From NCBI RefSeq assembly GCF_035917275.1, contig NZ_CP108508.1, positions 8,122,001-8,186,000 on the forward strand: a DNA stretch of 64,000 nucleotides, read 5' to 3'. The stretch is from Streptomyces sp. NBC_01237. GTDB lineage: Bacteria; Actinomycetota; Actinomycetes; Streptomycetales; Streptomycetaceae. Both the position numbers and the translations under genes were made by a program. Below are positions 17,582-25,541 of the stretch, one piece after another (positions within the stretch are counted from its first letter, which is position 1; each line of letters begins with the position of its first letter). The notes under the pieces are model-generated. The model was not told where the DNA came from and made no database searches. It saw only the letters and a list, made by a program, of their open reading frames with translations.

Positions 17582-18232
17582 GTGCATCGACTCGCGCTTT
17601 TCGATCTGGACGGCACGCTGGCCGACCGGCAATCGGCGCTCAGCGACGCGTTGACGTGCCTGTGCCGCTCCCACGCGCTCTCCCCAGATGCCGAGCGGTG
17701 GCTGCGCGTCGAGCTGGCCGACCGCGCGACTGTCAACGACTTCGCCCGGCTGCGGGACGCCTTCGGTCTGGAGGCGTCGGCCGCGGACCTGTGGCAGGAG
17801 TACGTCGACCTCATGTCGGCCGCCGTCACCTGCCACCCCGAGGTCCTCAAGGGCCTGGCCCGCCTGCGCGCGGCCGCCTGGACGATCGGGATCATCACCA
17901 ACGGGGCCAGCGACATCCAGCGCGCCAAACTCGCCGGGACCGGCCTTGCCTCCCTGGTCGACGGCGTCGCCGTCTCGGGCGACCTGGAGATCCGCAAGCC
18001 GGACTTGAGGCTCTTCGAGCTCGCGGCGTCCCGGTGCGGCGTCAGCCTCGCGGACGGCGGCTGGATGATCGGCGACAACCCGGCCGGAGACATCGGCGGC
18101 GGACACCAGGCCGGCCTGCGCACCATCTGGCTGCGCGGCCGACCATGGCCCGACGGACTCCCCGTCGCTCACTACGTCGTCGACGATGTCACCGACGCCA
18201 TCACCATCCTGCTCAACGAGACCTGGGAGTAG
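17582..18232 (+). CDS. HAD-family phosphatase
   Basis: A 216-residue haloacid-dehalogenase-type hydrolase. The GTG at 17582 gives a protein that starts just before motif I, LFDLDGTLAD (Asp8 nucleophile, Asp10 acid/base). Motif II is IITNGA, the motif III lysine is in IRKPD, and motif IV is IGDNPAGDI. It has the size and cap position of phosphoglycolate-phosphatase or pyrimidine-nucleotidase relatives. The next gene starts 4 bases after its stop, so the two are an operon. The substrate is unknown; a phosphorylated sugar or nucleotide is likely. Confidence 0.75.
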   Translation: MHRLALFDLDGTLADRQSALSDALTCLCRSHALSPDAERWLRVELADRATVNDFARLRDAFGLEASAADLWQEYVDLMSAAVTCHPEVLKGLARLRAAAWTIGIITNGASDIQRAKLAGTGLASLVDGVAVSGDLEIRKPDLRLFELAASRCGVSLADGGWMIGDNPAGDIGGGHQAGLRTIWLRGRPWPDGLPVAHYVVDDVTDAITILLNETWE

Positions 18233-18236
18233 CACC

Positions 18237-19076
18237 GTGGACCAGCCGACCGTGGGCATCCTCCACCCCGGCAGCATGGGCGCCGCCGTCGCCGCCTGCG
18301 CCGCGACCAACGCGGCCGCGGTCCTGTGGTGCGAGACCGGGCGCAGTGTCTCGTCCGTGGAGCGCGCCACCCAGTTCGGGCTGACACCCGTGGCCACGAT
18401 GGCTGAGCTGCTGGACCGCAGCGACATCGTCATCAGCCTCTGCCCGCCAGCCGCTGCCGAGGACTTGGCCCGCGACGTCGCCGGGCACCGATTCGCCGGG
18501 GTGTACGTGGAGGCGAACGCCATCAGCCCCGAGCGGGCGCTGCGGATCGCTGCGCTGCTCGAACCGGACGTGACCGTCGTGGACGGCGGCGTCGTCGGCT
18601 CCCCGCCGGTCGGCGGCAAGACGCCGACCCTGTACCTGTGCGGTCCGGCCGCCGCGAGCGGGCGCATCGAGGAGCTGTTCGCGGGCACCGCCGTCCGGAC
18701 GAAGGTGTTGGGGACGGAAATTGGGAAGGCATCCGCGCTGAAGCTGTCGTACGCCTCTTTCCAGAAGGCATCGCGAGTGCTGGTGGCCCTCGCGGTCGGC
18801 ATGGCACGGGAGCACGGCGTCGACCAGGAGCTCATCGACGTGGCCTCCCGGCGCACCGAATCGTACCTCGCGGAGCCGCAGTACGTCGCCAAGACGGCCG
18901 CGCGCGCCTGGCGCTGGGGCCCGGAGCTGGAGGAAGCTGCCGACGCGCTCGCGGCCGCCGGCCTTCCGCCGGAGATGCTGCGCGCGGCCGCGTCCACGCT
19001 GGCACGGTGGCACAACGACAAGGACAACACGGAGCTCACGCTCACCGACGCCCTGGACCGTCTCGCCCACCCGTAG
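18237..19076 (+). CDS. NAD(P)-dependent 6-phosphogluconate-dehydrogenase-like oxidoreductase (DUF1932 type)
   Basis: A 279-residue protein from the GTG at 18237. The N-terminus has a Rossmann dinucleotide motif variant (VGILHPGSMGAAVAA, glycine at 7, 11 and 14) and the substrate-side VDGGVVGSPP segment of beta-hydroxyacid dehydrogenases. The C-terminal half contains GKASALKLSYASFQKASR, with the expected catalytic-type lysine, and fits the all-helical DUF1932 domain. It probably oxidises a hydroxy acid or reduces an aldehyde or keto acid in tandem with the HAD phosphatase. The two converge on the kinase pair on the other strand. Confidence 0.7.
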   Translation: MDQPTVGILHPGSMGAAVAACAATNAAAVLWCETGRSVSSVERATQFGLTPVATMAELLDRSDIVISLCPPAAAEDLARDVAGHRFAGVYVEANAISPERALRIAALLEPDVTVVDGGVVGSPPVGGKTPTLYLCGPAAASGRIEELFAGTAVRTKVLGTEIGKASALKLSYASFQKASRVLVALAVGMAREHGVDQELIDVASRRTESYLAEPQYVAKTAARAWRWGPELEEAADALAAAGLPPEMLRAAASTLARWHNDKDNTELTLTDALDRLAHP

Positions 19077-19083
19077 CCCGCGC

Positions 19084-19653
19084 TCATGCCGTCGCCGCTC
19101 CCGACCGCCGCGACAGCAACTGGTCGATGAGCCGCGCTGCCTCCTGAGGTGTGGACGCCGTGGTGTCCACTGTCAGGTCCGAGCCCAGGCCCGGGTGCGC
19201 GTTCACGTCCTCGCGGGTCGCGTCCCATGCCGCCAGGCGTGCCGCGGTGTCGCTGTCGCCGCGCCCTGCCGACCGCTGCTCGGTCACCTCGCGCGGGCAC
19301 CACAGCAGCACCACCGACCAGTTCGTCGGGTAGCCGTCGACCAGCGCGCGGATGCCGTCGGCCTGCCCGAGGTGCACCACCGGCACCCCGGCCGCGAACG
19401 CCGCGTCCAAGCCTGGCCGGTCGATCACGTACGTGTTGCCGTAGCGCGCGTTTGCGTAGAGGATTCCGCCCGCAGCCTCCAGCTCGCGCAGCTGCTCCGC
19501 CGTGCCCATTCGGTAGCCGGCGGACTTCCCTGTTCCGACCTTCAGCCGGGCGAACTGCGTGTACTTGAAGTCGAGTTCGCTGAGTGCTGCGGTGACGGTG
19601 TCCTTGCCCGCCGCCGGCGGTCCGTACAGGATCACACCTTGCTTCAGGCTCAT
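19084..19653 (-). CDS. Guanylate-kinase-like P-loop nucleotide kinase
   Basis: A 189-residue kinase. Walker A is at residues 11-18 (GPPAAGKDT). The order of segments (a YTQFARLKVGTGKSAGYRMG loop resembling the GMP-binding region, ILYANARYGNTYVID, then a lid with Arg/Asp near REVTEQRSAGRGDSD) is that of guanylate-kinase relatives. It overlaps the upstream HTH-kinase gene by 4 bases and so is translationally coupled. It would phosphorylate a nucleotide or nucleoside using ATP; the actual substrate cannot be read from the sequence. Confidence 0.65.
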   Translation of the reverse strand: MSLKQGVILYGPPAAGKDTVTAALSELDFKYTQFARLKVGTGKSAGYRMGTAEQLRELEAAGGILYANARYGNTYVIDRPGLDAAFAAGVPVVHLGQADGIRALVDGYPTNWSVVLLWCPREVTEQRSAGRGDSDTAARLAAWDATREDVNAHPGLGSDLTVDTTASTPQEAARLIDQLLSRRSGAATA

Positions 19654-20687
19654 GCGTACATTGCCCCCATCGCTTGACGGGCCTGGTCAGCGAGGCTGAC
19701 GGCGGTGCCCAGCCGATTGTCGACGACCAGGTGCGGCACTGCCGGGCGCAGGTCGAGGTCGATGGTGGCCGTGTACTCGTCCCACCGTTGGAGCTTCCAG
19801 CCATCCCTCGCCGCAGAGCGGAAGGTGATGTACTCCCGCATCGACTCCTCATCGCAGCGCACCCAGATCGGGTAGACGTCGACGCCCATCGCCCCAGCAC
19901 GGTTGGCCAGGCGCTCCATCCAGGCCGGGTCTGTCATTTCCGCGATGAACGGCGCGCTCAACACGGTGCTGATCCCGCACTTCACGTTGGCCATGGCCGA
20001 TTGCATCAGGCAGTCGTATTCCACCGGCCGGACGTTCTCGCGGTAGAGGTCGGTGTGCCGGTCGTTCGGGTCCCCGCCGAGCGCGACCAAGAGGCGCTCC
20101 ACCAGGGGGCGGGTGAGGGGGTCCTTGTCGAGCAGCGGCCAGCCGGTGAGTTGGACAACAAACCGCGCCAGTTCGGTCTTGCCGCTGCCTGCGTACCCGC
20201 CGACCAGGATCAGAACGGGGCGGTGCGGATCGCCACCAGTGTGCCGCCGCTTCCAGGCGTCGATGATCCTCTGCTGGAGACCGAGGTGATCGGCATCCTC
20301 GCCGCCGGACGAGATGCGGTGCACGGCGCGCTCGACGGCAAGGACGTGCGAGCCGTTGACGCGGTCCTCCATCGGCGTGAGCGCGAACGTCGACGTCTCT
20401 TCGCCGGGCAGAGCTGCCCGGAAGCCGAGGTCCGGCTCGGTGGCCCGGTAGAGGAGGCAATAGGCGCGCCGGTAGTGCGGGCCCGGATAGACCTCACCCT
20501 GCTCGTGCTGCCACAAAGTCTGGGGATTCGCGGCCGGGATCCCCTGCAGCCGGGCCTGCTCAGCGACCTCCCGGAGCCGCTCGCCGGCCGCTTCCAGGGT
20601 CAGGCCGTGAGCCGCCCGCTGCTCGCGCAGCCGGTCTGGCCTCCACCCCGCATGATGCTTCCCCACCCCGTGCGCCTCCGTCGTCAT
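19650..20687 (-). CDS. Fusion of helix-turn-helix domain with P-loop kinase
   Basis: A 345-residue protein. The first 70 residues (LREQRAAHGLTLEAAGERL, then NPQTLWQHEQGE) read as an XRE-like HTH. From about 150 onward it is an AAA_33/zeta-like P-loop kinase with Walker A GGYAGSGKTE at about 163-172, a DKDPL segment, and a lid with Arg near ITFRSAARDGW. A DNA-binding domain fused to a small-molecule kinase suggests it senses a substrate and controls its own operon. It is the first gene of the minus-strand operon with the guanylate-kinase-like gene. Confidence 0.65.
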   Translation of the reverse strand: MTTEAHGVGKHHAGWRPDRLREQRAAHGLTLEAAGERLREVAEQARLQGIPAANPQTLWQHEQGEVYPGPHYRRAYCLLYRATEPDLGFRAALPGEETSTFALTPMEDRVNGSHVLAVERAVHRISSGGEDADHLGLQQRIIDAWKRRHTGGDPHRPVLILVGGYAGSGKTELARFVVQLTGWPLLDKDPLTRPLVERLLVALGGDPNDRHTDLYRENVRPVEYDCLMQSAMANVKCGISTVLSAPFIAEMTDPAWMERLANRAGAMGVDVYPIWVRCDEESMREYITFRSAARDGWKLQRWDEYTATIDLDLRPAVPHLVVDNRLGTAVSLADQARQAMGAMYA

Positions 20688-20858
20688 GGCCGCGAGCCTA
20701 GGGCTCGGGCCTCAAATCCCATGTGTACGTGGATGTTGAAAACCCGTGAATGAAAGTGCGTACGGACTTCAACACGTCCCTGTGATGTTCCGAGCTGCCG
20801 AGCGCGAGTGTGATGGGCCCCACACGACGATCAGTCAGGAGTGGGGCCGGTGAAACGC

Positions 20859-21611
20859 TCAGGCATCGAATGCGTATTCCAGGACGTAGGCGGCGCTGTC
20901 CATAGTCATCTCATTCACTTCGACCGCCCGGTGATTCGCGTCGTATGCCGTGCGGTACACCTTGACGACGGGGCGCTCAAGAGGCATACCGAGCTTTTCA
21001 GCCTCTGCGGCAAGGGGGAGCCGGCACCGGATCTCCTCCCGGAAATGGGCAGGGGCGTGGCCGAGTTCCGCGAGTCGTGCGTAGGTTCCGCCGTTACCGG
21101 TGTCCACGCGCATGATCGGCGTGCCCTCGACCAGCGCCAGGGGCAGGTACGACGTTGCGAGCATGACCGGACGCTCGGCCAGTACGAAACGGCGAGATCG
21201 AGCACATACAGCCTGTTCGACCGTCAGGTCCAGCATGTGGGCGATATGGGCCGGTGCTGTCACCGTGTCGACTCGGACGTCGATTGTTACGGGGCGTTCC
21301 TCGTCGGCGGACCAGATGGTTTTGCCGGAACCCCATTGCTCTTGCTTCAGGCGCTGGATGCCGTGACGCCGAATGGGGCGGAACGAGATCACGCGAGCTC
21401 CAGCACCCCTCTTCGTCTCCACCAGGCCTTCAGTCCGGAGGATCTTCAACGCCTGGCGAGCGGTGAGGGTGGCGACGTCGTATTGCGCGGCGAGTGCGCT
21501 CTCTCCTGGAAGCCGGTCGCCCGGGCCGTACTCGCCTGCCTCGATTGCTGCTTTCAGGTCGTCGGCGATCCGTTGGTATTTGGGCCGCTGCGTGCCCGTC
21601 TCGCTTGCCAT
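20859..21611 (-). CDS. GntR/UTRA transcriptional regulator, KorSA-like
   Basis: A 250-residue GntR-family repressor. The winged HTH is at about residues 10-75 (IADDLKAAIEAGEYGPGDRL then LTARQALKILRTEGLVETKR). The C-terminal UTRA ligand domain is at about 95-245. Regulators of this class (KorSA of pSAM2 is the classical example) control transfer and excision genes on Streptomyces integrative plasmids. Its own start is directly preceded by four near-identical palindromes (see 21626-21781), so autoregulation and control of the rightward genes are likely. Confidence 0.75.
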   Translation of the reverse strand: MASETGTQRPKYQRIADDLKAAIEAGEYGPGDRLPGESALAAQYDVATLTARQALKILRTEGLVETKRGAGARVISFRPIRRHGIQRLKQEQWGSGKTIWSADEERPVTIDVRVDTVTAPAHIAHMLDLTVEQAVCARSRRFVLAERPVMLATSYLPLALVEGTPIMRVDTGNGGTYARLAELGHAPAHFREEIRCRLPLAAEAEKLGMPLERPVVKVYRTAYDANHRAVEVNEMTMDSAAYVLEYAFDA

Positions 21612-21625
21612 GCCATCTCCCTACC

Positions 21626-21635
21626 TCGCTAGCGA
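21626..21635. promoter_or_regulatory. GntR operator palindrome 1
   Basis: TCGCTAGCGA, a perfect 10-bp palindrome 15 bases before the GntR start codon. Confidence 0.6.
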
Positions 21636-21713
21636 TCGTACGGCTGCCAGATATCGAGGCGCCGATGTGGGTGCCGCGGCCGTGTCGTGCTGGTCTCGCC
21701 GTCAGAGTCTACC

Positions 21714-21723
21714 TCGTTAACGT
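21714..21723. promoter_or_regulatory. GntR operator palindrome 2
   Basis: TCGTTAACGT, one change from the perfect palindrome TCGTTAACGA of site 3; the two centres are 21 bp apart. Confidence 0.6.
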
Positions 21724-21734
21724 ACTTCTTGACA

Positions 21735-21744
21735 TCGTTAACGA
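21735..21744. promoter_or_regulatory. GntR operator palindrome 3
   Basis: TCGTTAACGA, a perfect palindrome. It is flanked by TTGACATCG, which could overlap a promoter -35 box (TTGACA at 21729-21734). Confidence 0.6.
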
Positions 21745-21771
21745 ACTTGGGTCTACTGGTTCCACCGAACC

Positions 21772-21781
21772 TCGTTAGCGA
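21772..21781. promoter_or_regulatory. GntR operator palindrome 4
   Basis: TCGTTAGCGA, followed by GGCGAGG. Sites 2 to 4 lie in the rightward leader of the gene at 22073; the rest of the leader (21782-22072) shows no supported gene. Confidence 0.55.
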
Positions 21782-22072
21782 GGCGAGGAAGGCGCCCGGA
21801 CACGCCTGGAAGCAGGCACGAGGCGCTGGATGTGGGAGCCGGAACCTTCGGTTCTCTTGCGCGGCCACAACAGAAAAGGCAGCACCGCACAGAGCTATGT
21901 GTATGCCCGCCTCAACGGGGGCTGCCGGGTGACGAACGACGAGGTCCCCGTGCCGGCTCGTGTGGTCGCACCTGACAGCAGTTGCGCTGCCCGTCCTCCA
22001 CGGCCCCTCGTAAGCCCGTGGCGGGCGGAGAACGCAACCAAGTCCGAACCCTTCGTTGACCAGGGAGTTCCT

Positions 22073-22876
22073 ATGCGTCCCAGTCGTCGGCCCGCCCTCA
22101 AGGCGAGCGAGATCCCGCCCCAGAACATGAACCTCCGCGACGGCGAGCGCCACTCCATCGTCTGTCCCGACTGCGACACGTGGCACCCGCTCTACCGCAA
22201 GATGATCAAAACCCACCACCTGGACCGCGAGGTCCGCGGCGGCCGCGCTCCCCGCTGCCCCGGCAGCGCGCAGCTGATCGACATGGACATCACCGTCGAG
22301 CAGTGGGGCGAGGCGATGGTCGCCGCAGACAGCACGGCGACGGGCCGCCGCTCCGCCCGCCAGCACTACAAGCCGCTCGCCGAGGCCCCGATGCCGGTGT
22401 CCCGCATGGCTCAGGCGCCGAAGTCCGAGACCGACCGGTACTTCCCGACCGAACTGAACAGCGCTTACCAGCGGGCCCGGGAAGCCGTCGTGCTCCACCG
22501 CTCCGGCTGCGAGGCGTGCCGGAGCGGCAGGTTCTGCGGCACCGGCCGGCAGCTGGATGAGCGCGAGACGTGGACCGAAGCGGCCCGCGAGGAGCAGCGC
22601 ACGAAGCAGGCCCGCGAGCAGCAGGCGGACCGAAACGGTGAGCGCGCCCGCGACACGCTGTACGCCCTTCGCCGGAGGAGCCAGTGGGCCGAGCAGGCCG
22701 GGGAGACGGCCGAGCGGATGAACAACCGGTGCACGCCCCGGATTCGGGGATCCCGCTCGGAGTTTCGAGGCCCTCAGCTCCCGCTGTCCCCGTACAACCA
22801 GGCGGCGCACGACCAGAGGCAGGCCGAACTGGGCAAGCAGTACGCCCGGAAGACTCAGGCACCGTCCCCCGCCTGA
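22073..22876 (+). CDS. Conserved hypothetical protein, first gene of the transfer block
   Basis: A 267-residue soluble protein from the ATG at 22073 (GGGAG site upstream; the frame is open further left but without a good start). An N-terminal zinc-like knuckle (CPDCDTWHPL) and a second Cys group (CEACRSGRFC) are visible, and there is a long Glu/Arg/Gln-rich helix at about 190-225. It resembles proteins repeatedly found at the start of small-gene runs on Streptomyces integrative plasmids. It is probably under GntR control and is followed by a strong terminator. Confidence 0.6.
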   Translation: MRPSRRPALKASEIPPQNMNLRDGERHSIVCPDCDTWHPLYRKMIKTHHLDREVRGGRAPRCPGSAQLIDMDITVEQWGEAMVAADSTATGRRSARQHYKPLAEAPMPVSRMAQAPKSETDRYFPTELNSAYQRAREAVVLHRSGCEACRSGRFCGTGRQLDERETWTEAAREEQRTKQAREQQADRNGERARDTLYALRRRSQWAEQAGETAERMNNRCTPRIRGSRSEFRGPQLPLSPYNQAAHDQRQAELGKQYARKTQAPSPA

Positions 22877-22897
22877 CCCGTACACCGCGACGAACGA

Positions 22898-22944
22898 CCG
22901 AGGCCGCCGACCAACCCCATCGCGGGGTTGGTCGGCGGCCTCGG
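22898..22944 (+). terminator. Strong stem-loop terminator
   Basis: Perfect 21-bp stem with a 5-base loop, starting 21 bases after the stop at 22876. No T-run. Confidence 0.75.
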
Positions 22945-22989
22945 CTGCTCGTACAGCAGTCGCTGCCGCCCCGACCCGGAGGACCCCTG

Positions 22990-23334
22990 ATGCGTACCAC
23001 TCTGACCAGCCTCTACTCCCGCTACTCCGCCCGGCTCGCCGCCGCTGCTGCCGAGCAGCTCGCCGAGATGGCCGCCGACCCGGTACGAGACGCGGACGAC
23101 GTCACCCAGGACGTGTGGCTGGCCGCCGCGCAGCTGCGGGCGCTGCCCGAGCCGGAGTCCGCGTGGGCGGTGCTGACCGGGCTGCTCGATCAGGCGCTCG
23201 GACATCTGGAGACCTCCCGGAGCCGGGAGTTCCCGTGCGGGATGGAGCCGCCCGTGGCCCGGGGTCTCCCGCCGGCCCCGCTGGAGCCGCTCCTGTCCGC
23301 GGTGGTGTGGGTGCCGACCGTCAGGGCTGCCTGA
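22990..23334 (+). CDS. Sigma-factor region-2-like small protein
   Basis: A 114-residue protein from the ATG at 22990 with GGAGG upstream. Residues 5-75 look like region 2 of an extracytoplasmic-function sigma factor (DADDVTQDVWLAAAQLRAL compares with the typical DAEDVVQDTWLRA). No region 4 follows; the tail is Pro-rich. It may bind core RNA polymerase or simply be a domesticated fragment. Short distance to neighbours on the same strand fits an operon. Confidence 0.5.
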   Translation: MRTTLTSLYSRYSARLAAAAAEQLAEMAADPVRDADDVTQDVWLAAAQLRALPEPESAWAVLTGLLDQALGHLETSRSREFPCGMEPPVARGLPPAPLEPLLSAVVWVPTVRAA

Positions 23335-23442
23335 CCTGCCCGGTGACGATCGACTGACCTGCCCGCCATGACCGGTCCCAGGACCCCTGGGTCCGCCGAT
23401 TCCACGAATGCTCAGCTCAGGCCACAAGAAAGGTAGGACCCC

Positions 23443-23748
23443 ATGCCGCTCGGTTACAGCTTCTGGATCACCACGGAGGAGCTGGAGGAGATCGTTGCCC
23501 GCGTCGGGCCGTACTTCCCGACGTACCTGAAGAAGATCGGTGCCGGGCCCCATGGCGGGCTTAGTTTCGAGTTCGAGCCGTTCAGCGGGTGTGAGGAGGA
23601 GCCGTGGGAGCCCTCCACCCACGAGGACCCGAAGCTCACCTACATGCCGCAGTCGGAGAACAAAGCCGAGCATCTGCTCCGTGAGAAGGCCCGCGTCGTC
23701 CTGTCCAGGCTGTACGAGGGGAGTGGCCGTCGGCGGTCTCCCGCCTGA
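23443..23748 (+). CDS. Hypothetical protein, probably frameshifted into the next frame
   Basis: A 101-residue product from the ATG at 23443. The N-terminal 90 residues are coherent (EELEEIVARVGPYFPTYLKK, then PHGGLSFEFEPF). The final GSGRRRSPA is not: the neighbouring frame continues seamlessly as EWPSAVSRLIDAQDRT and then into the protein annotated at 23769. One missing base in the GGGG run near 23718-23721 would join them into a single protein of about 200 residues. Confidence 0.5.
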   Translation: MPLGYSFWITTEELEEIVARVGPYFPTYLKKIGAGPHGGLSFEFEPFSGCEEEPWEPSTHEDPKLTYMPQSENKAEHLLREKARVVLSRLYEGSGRRRSPA

Positions 23749-23768
23749 TCGACGCCCAGGACCGCACC

Positions 23769-24050
23769 ATGGCCGCCGCTGTCGCGTTCGACGGGCCGGG
23801 GCGGGAGATCGCCCGCGTCCACGACAAGCACCTCTACGCCGGCCTGGACCACGTCGCCGCGCTGACGGCCGCGGGCTTCCCGGAGGCCGGGAAATGGCCC
23901 ATCGCGGACGCCAGCCTCTACGGCCTGAGCCACTACAGCGACTGGGACACCCGCCCCCCGCTGGAGGAGCAGGTCCGGCGCCTGGCCGAGCGGCAGGACG
24001 CCCACATCGCGAAGGTCGCCCGACTGTCCGGCGCGACCGTCGGCAGCTGA
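23769..24050 (+). CDS. Hypothetical protein, likely C-terminal half of the preceding gene
   Basis: A 93-residue frame from the ATG at 23769, which has CAGGA seven bases upstream, so independent translation is possible. The sequence (FDGPGREIARVHDKHLYAGL, then a long helix EEQVRRLAERQDAHIAKV) is soluble and unrecognised. See the entry at 23443 for the suspected frameshift. Confidence 0.5.
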   Translation: MAAAVAFDGPGREIARVHDKHLYAGLDHVAALTAAGFPEAGKWPIADASLYGLSHYSDWDTRPPLEEQVRRLAERQDAHIAKVARLSGATVGS

Positions 24051-24071
24051 CCGCCGACGAGCGATCACCGT

Positions 24072-24101
24072 GGCCCCCACCGGCTTTGACCGGTGGGGGC
24101 C
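24072..24101 (+). terminator. Stem-loop terminator
   Basis: Arms GGCCCCCACCGG and CCGGTGGGGGCC (12 bp) with loop CTTTGA, 22 bases after the stop at 24050. Confidence 0.7.
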
Positions 24102-24150
24102 GCCGTGGCTGCTCGTCCGACCAGCCACAGGGCCGCCGGCCCCGAAGCGG

Positions 24151-24182
24151 CGTACCCCCGGGCTTAGGCCCCCGGGGGTACG
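24151..24182 (+). terminator. Second stem-loop
   Basis: Arms CGTACCCCCGGG and CCCGGGGGTACG (12 bp) with an 8-base loop, 50 bases beyond the previous terminator and just before the next gene. Either a tandem terminator or a leader structure. Confidence 0.55.
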
Positions 24183-24218
24183 TCTTCGCAGCTCACCCTC
24201 CATAAAGGGGACCTACGC

Positions 24219-24734
24219 ATGATCAGCATGACACTTACTCAGGCACGGCCCGCACTCGGGGCGGCACTCGCCGGCAGGTGCGCGGCGACCGGGAACTGCC
24301 CGTACTGCAAGGGCACCTTCGAGACCTGCGGGTGCAGGGGCGGAGTCGCGGTCCCGACCACGCTCCGTGCTCCGTGGGCCGACTCGCGCACGACTGCCGA
24401 GGAGATCGGCCGGCAGGACGACCGGGGCGGGGACGACGGCCGCGGCTACGACCGCGACGAGACCGACACCCGGCAGCACCACCGGCTCGTCGAGCGCCTG
24501 GTCGCCGACGGCGACCACCGCGCCCACACCGCCGGCCGCCACGCCCGCCGCACCCTCGGCGAGATGGTCCCCGGCCACACCCGCCAGCCCGTCCTCATCC
24601 TCCACCGGCCCCAGATGGCCGGCGCCTGCCCGCTCTGCGACAAGACCCCGTGCCGCCCCATGTGCCCGTTTCGCGCCACGCCCGTCTCGGGCCCGGCAGC
24701 CCTGGCCACCGGGTCGGCACGGAAGGCCTCATGA
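24219..24734 (+). CDS. Cys-rich hypothetical protein
   Basis: A 171-residue soluble protein. The start could be 24219 or 24228. Two Cys groups are obvious: CPYCKGTFETCGC near the N-terminus and CPLCDKTPCRPMC near the C-terminus, separated by an Asp/Arg/His-rich region. Zinc binding is likely. It overlaps the next gene as ATGA. Such small zinc proteins are typical fillers between regulators and transfer genes on Streptomyces plasmids. Confidence 0.55.
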   Translation: MISMTLTQARPALGAALAGRCAATGNCPYCKGTFETCGCRGGVAVPTTLRAPWADSRTTAEEIGRQDDRGGDDGRGYDRDETDTRQHHRLVERLVADGDHRAHTAGRHARRTLGEMVPGHTRQPVLILHRPQMAGACPLCDKTPCRPMCPFRATPVSGPAALATGSARKAS

Positions 24735-24952
24735 CACACCCGGGGCAGGCCGGTCCCGGTGCACGGCCGCAGGACCTCCTCCAGCGCTGCTACCGCGCCA
24801 GTGACCTCTGGACCGCGCACGTCACGGCCTGCCCGGCCTGCCAGGCATGGATCCGCTCCCTCACCGGGAGCCCCTGCACCGGCGGCGCCCCGCTGTACAA
24901 GGCGCTCGCCACCCTCCAGGACGCCTACCTCCGCCAGCTGCGCACCCGCTGA
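24731..24952 (+). CDS. Small hypothetical protein coupled to the Cys-rich gene
   Basis: A 73-residue protein from the ATG at 24731, overlapping the previous stop by 4 bases. It has a helical N-terminus, ACPACQAW in the middle and a helix LYKALATLQDAYLRQL at the end. Function unknown. Confidence 0.5.
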   Translation: MTHPGQAGPGARPQDLLQRCYRASDLWTAHVTACPACQAWIRSLTGSPCTGGAPLYKALATLQDAYLRQLRTR

Positions 24953-25063
24953 CGGTCTGCCAGCTGCCTGATCCGTCCGTACCGGCCGCTGCACCCTGGC
25001 GGCCGGCCCGGGTGGTGAAGGGGAGCCGGAAAGCCCGGAGCCACGCATTCACCGGAGGACGCC

Positions 25064-25129
25064 GTGACCCACACCGACCCGCAGGACGACGGCAGCAGCA
25101 CGACCCGGATTCCGCTCGACGAGGTCTGA
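25064..25129 (+). CDS. Tiny ORF with good ribosome site
   Basis: A 21-residue acidic peptide from a GTG at 25064 preceded by CGGAGGACGCC, ending RIPLDEV. Short, but the ribosome site and position in a tightly packed operon argue for translation. Confidence 0.35.
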   Translation: MTHTDPQDDGSSTTRIPLDEV

Positions 25130-25180
25130 CACCCCGCTGATCCGCCCGATTCTGCTCCACTCAACCTGAAGGGCACCACG

Positions 25181-25372
25181 ATGAATCTCGACTTCTTCGC
25201 CGCAGCCCTGGGCTCCGTGGTCGCGGAAGCGGCCCAGGCCGCGACCACCACGGTGCAGACCAACGCGGTGATCTCCGCCGCCGCGTCCGGCGGCACGGCC
25301 GCTGTCGAGGACCTCGCGGCGACGATGTCGACCGAGGACCTGCTGCGCGTGCGGGCCCGGCTGGAGGGCTGA
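25181..25372 (+). CDS. Small Ala/Thr-rich protein
   Basis: A 63-residue protein from the ATG at 25181. The N-terminal 45 residues are Ala/Thr-rich and weakly hydrophobic; the C-terminus is helical (MSTEDLLRVRARLEG). A small protein in the pre-transfer region; function unknown. Confidence 0.5.
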   Translation: MNLDFFAAALGSVVAEAAQAATTTVQTNAVISAAASGGTAAVEDLAATMSTEDLLRVRARLEG

Positions 25373-25386
25373 CCACCCGGCATAGC

Positions 25387-25425
25387 CCGTCGTCCCCGCC
25401 CCTTTCGCCGGGGCGGGGACGACGG
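25387..25425 (+). terminator. Strong stem-loop terminator
   Basis: 16-bp perfect arms (25387-25402 and 25410-25425) 14 bases after the stop at 25372. Confidence 0.75.
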
Positions 25426-25510
25426 AGAGCGCCCCAGCCCGACTCCCGCCGGACGGGAGCGGCGGGCGGCTTTTCGACCGATCGCGCCCGCCTCGCGCAC
25501 CCGCCGGCAA

Positions 25511-25541
25511 CGGCAGCCCGTACGACGGGCTGCCGCCTTTT
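25511..25541 (+). terminator. Intrinsic terminator with T-run
   Basis: 11-bp arms CGGCAGCCCGT and ACGGGCTGCCG with a 3-base loop, then CCTTTTCG. It lies in the leader of the Spd-like gene, so it may separate two transcription units. Confidence 0.65.

Noticed and set aside
17159..19900. A 913-codon minus-strand open frame
   Set aside because: Only its last 102 codons (from 17467) are a real gene; the rest is antisense to the HAD and dehydrogenase genes and overlaps the kinase gene on the same strand in another frame.
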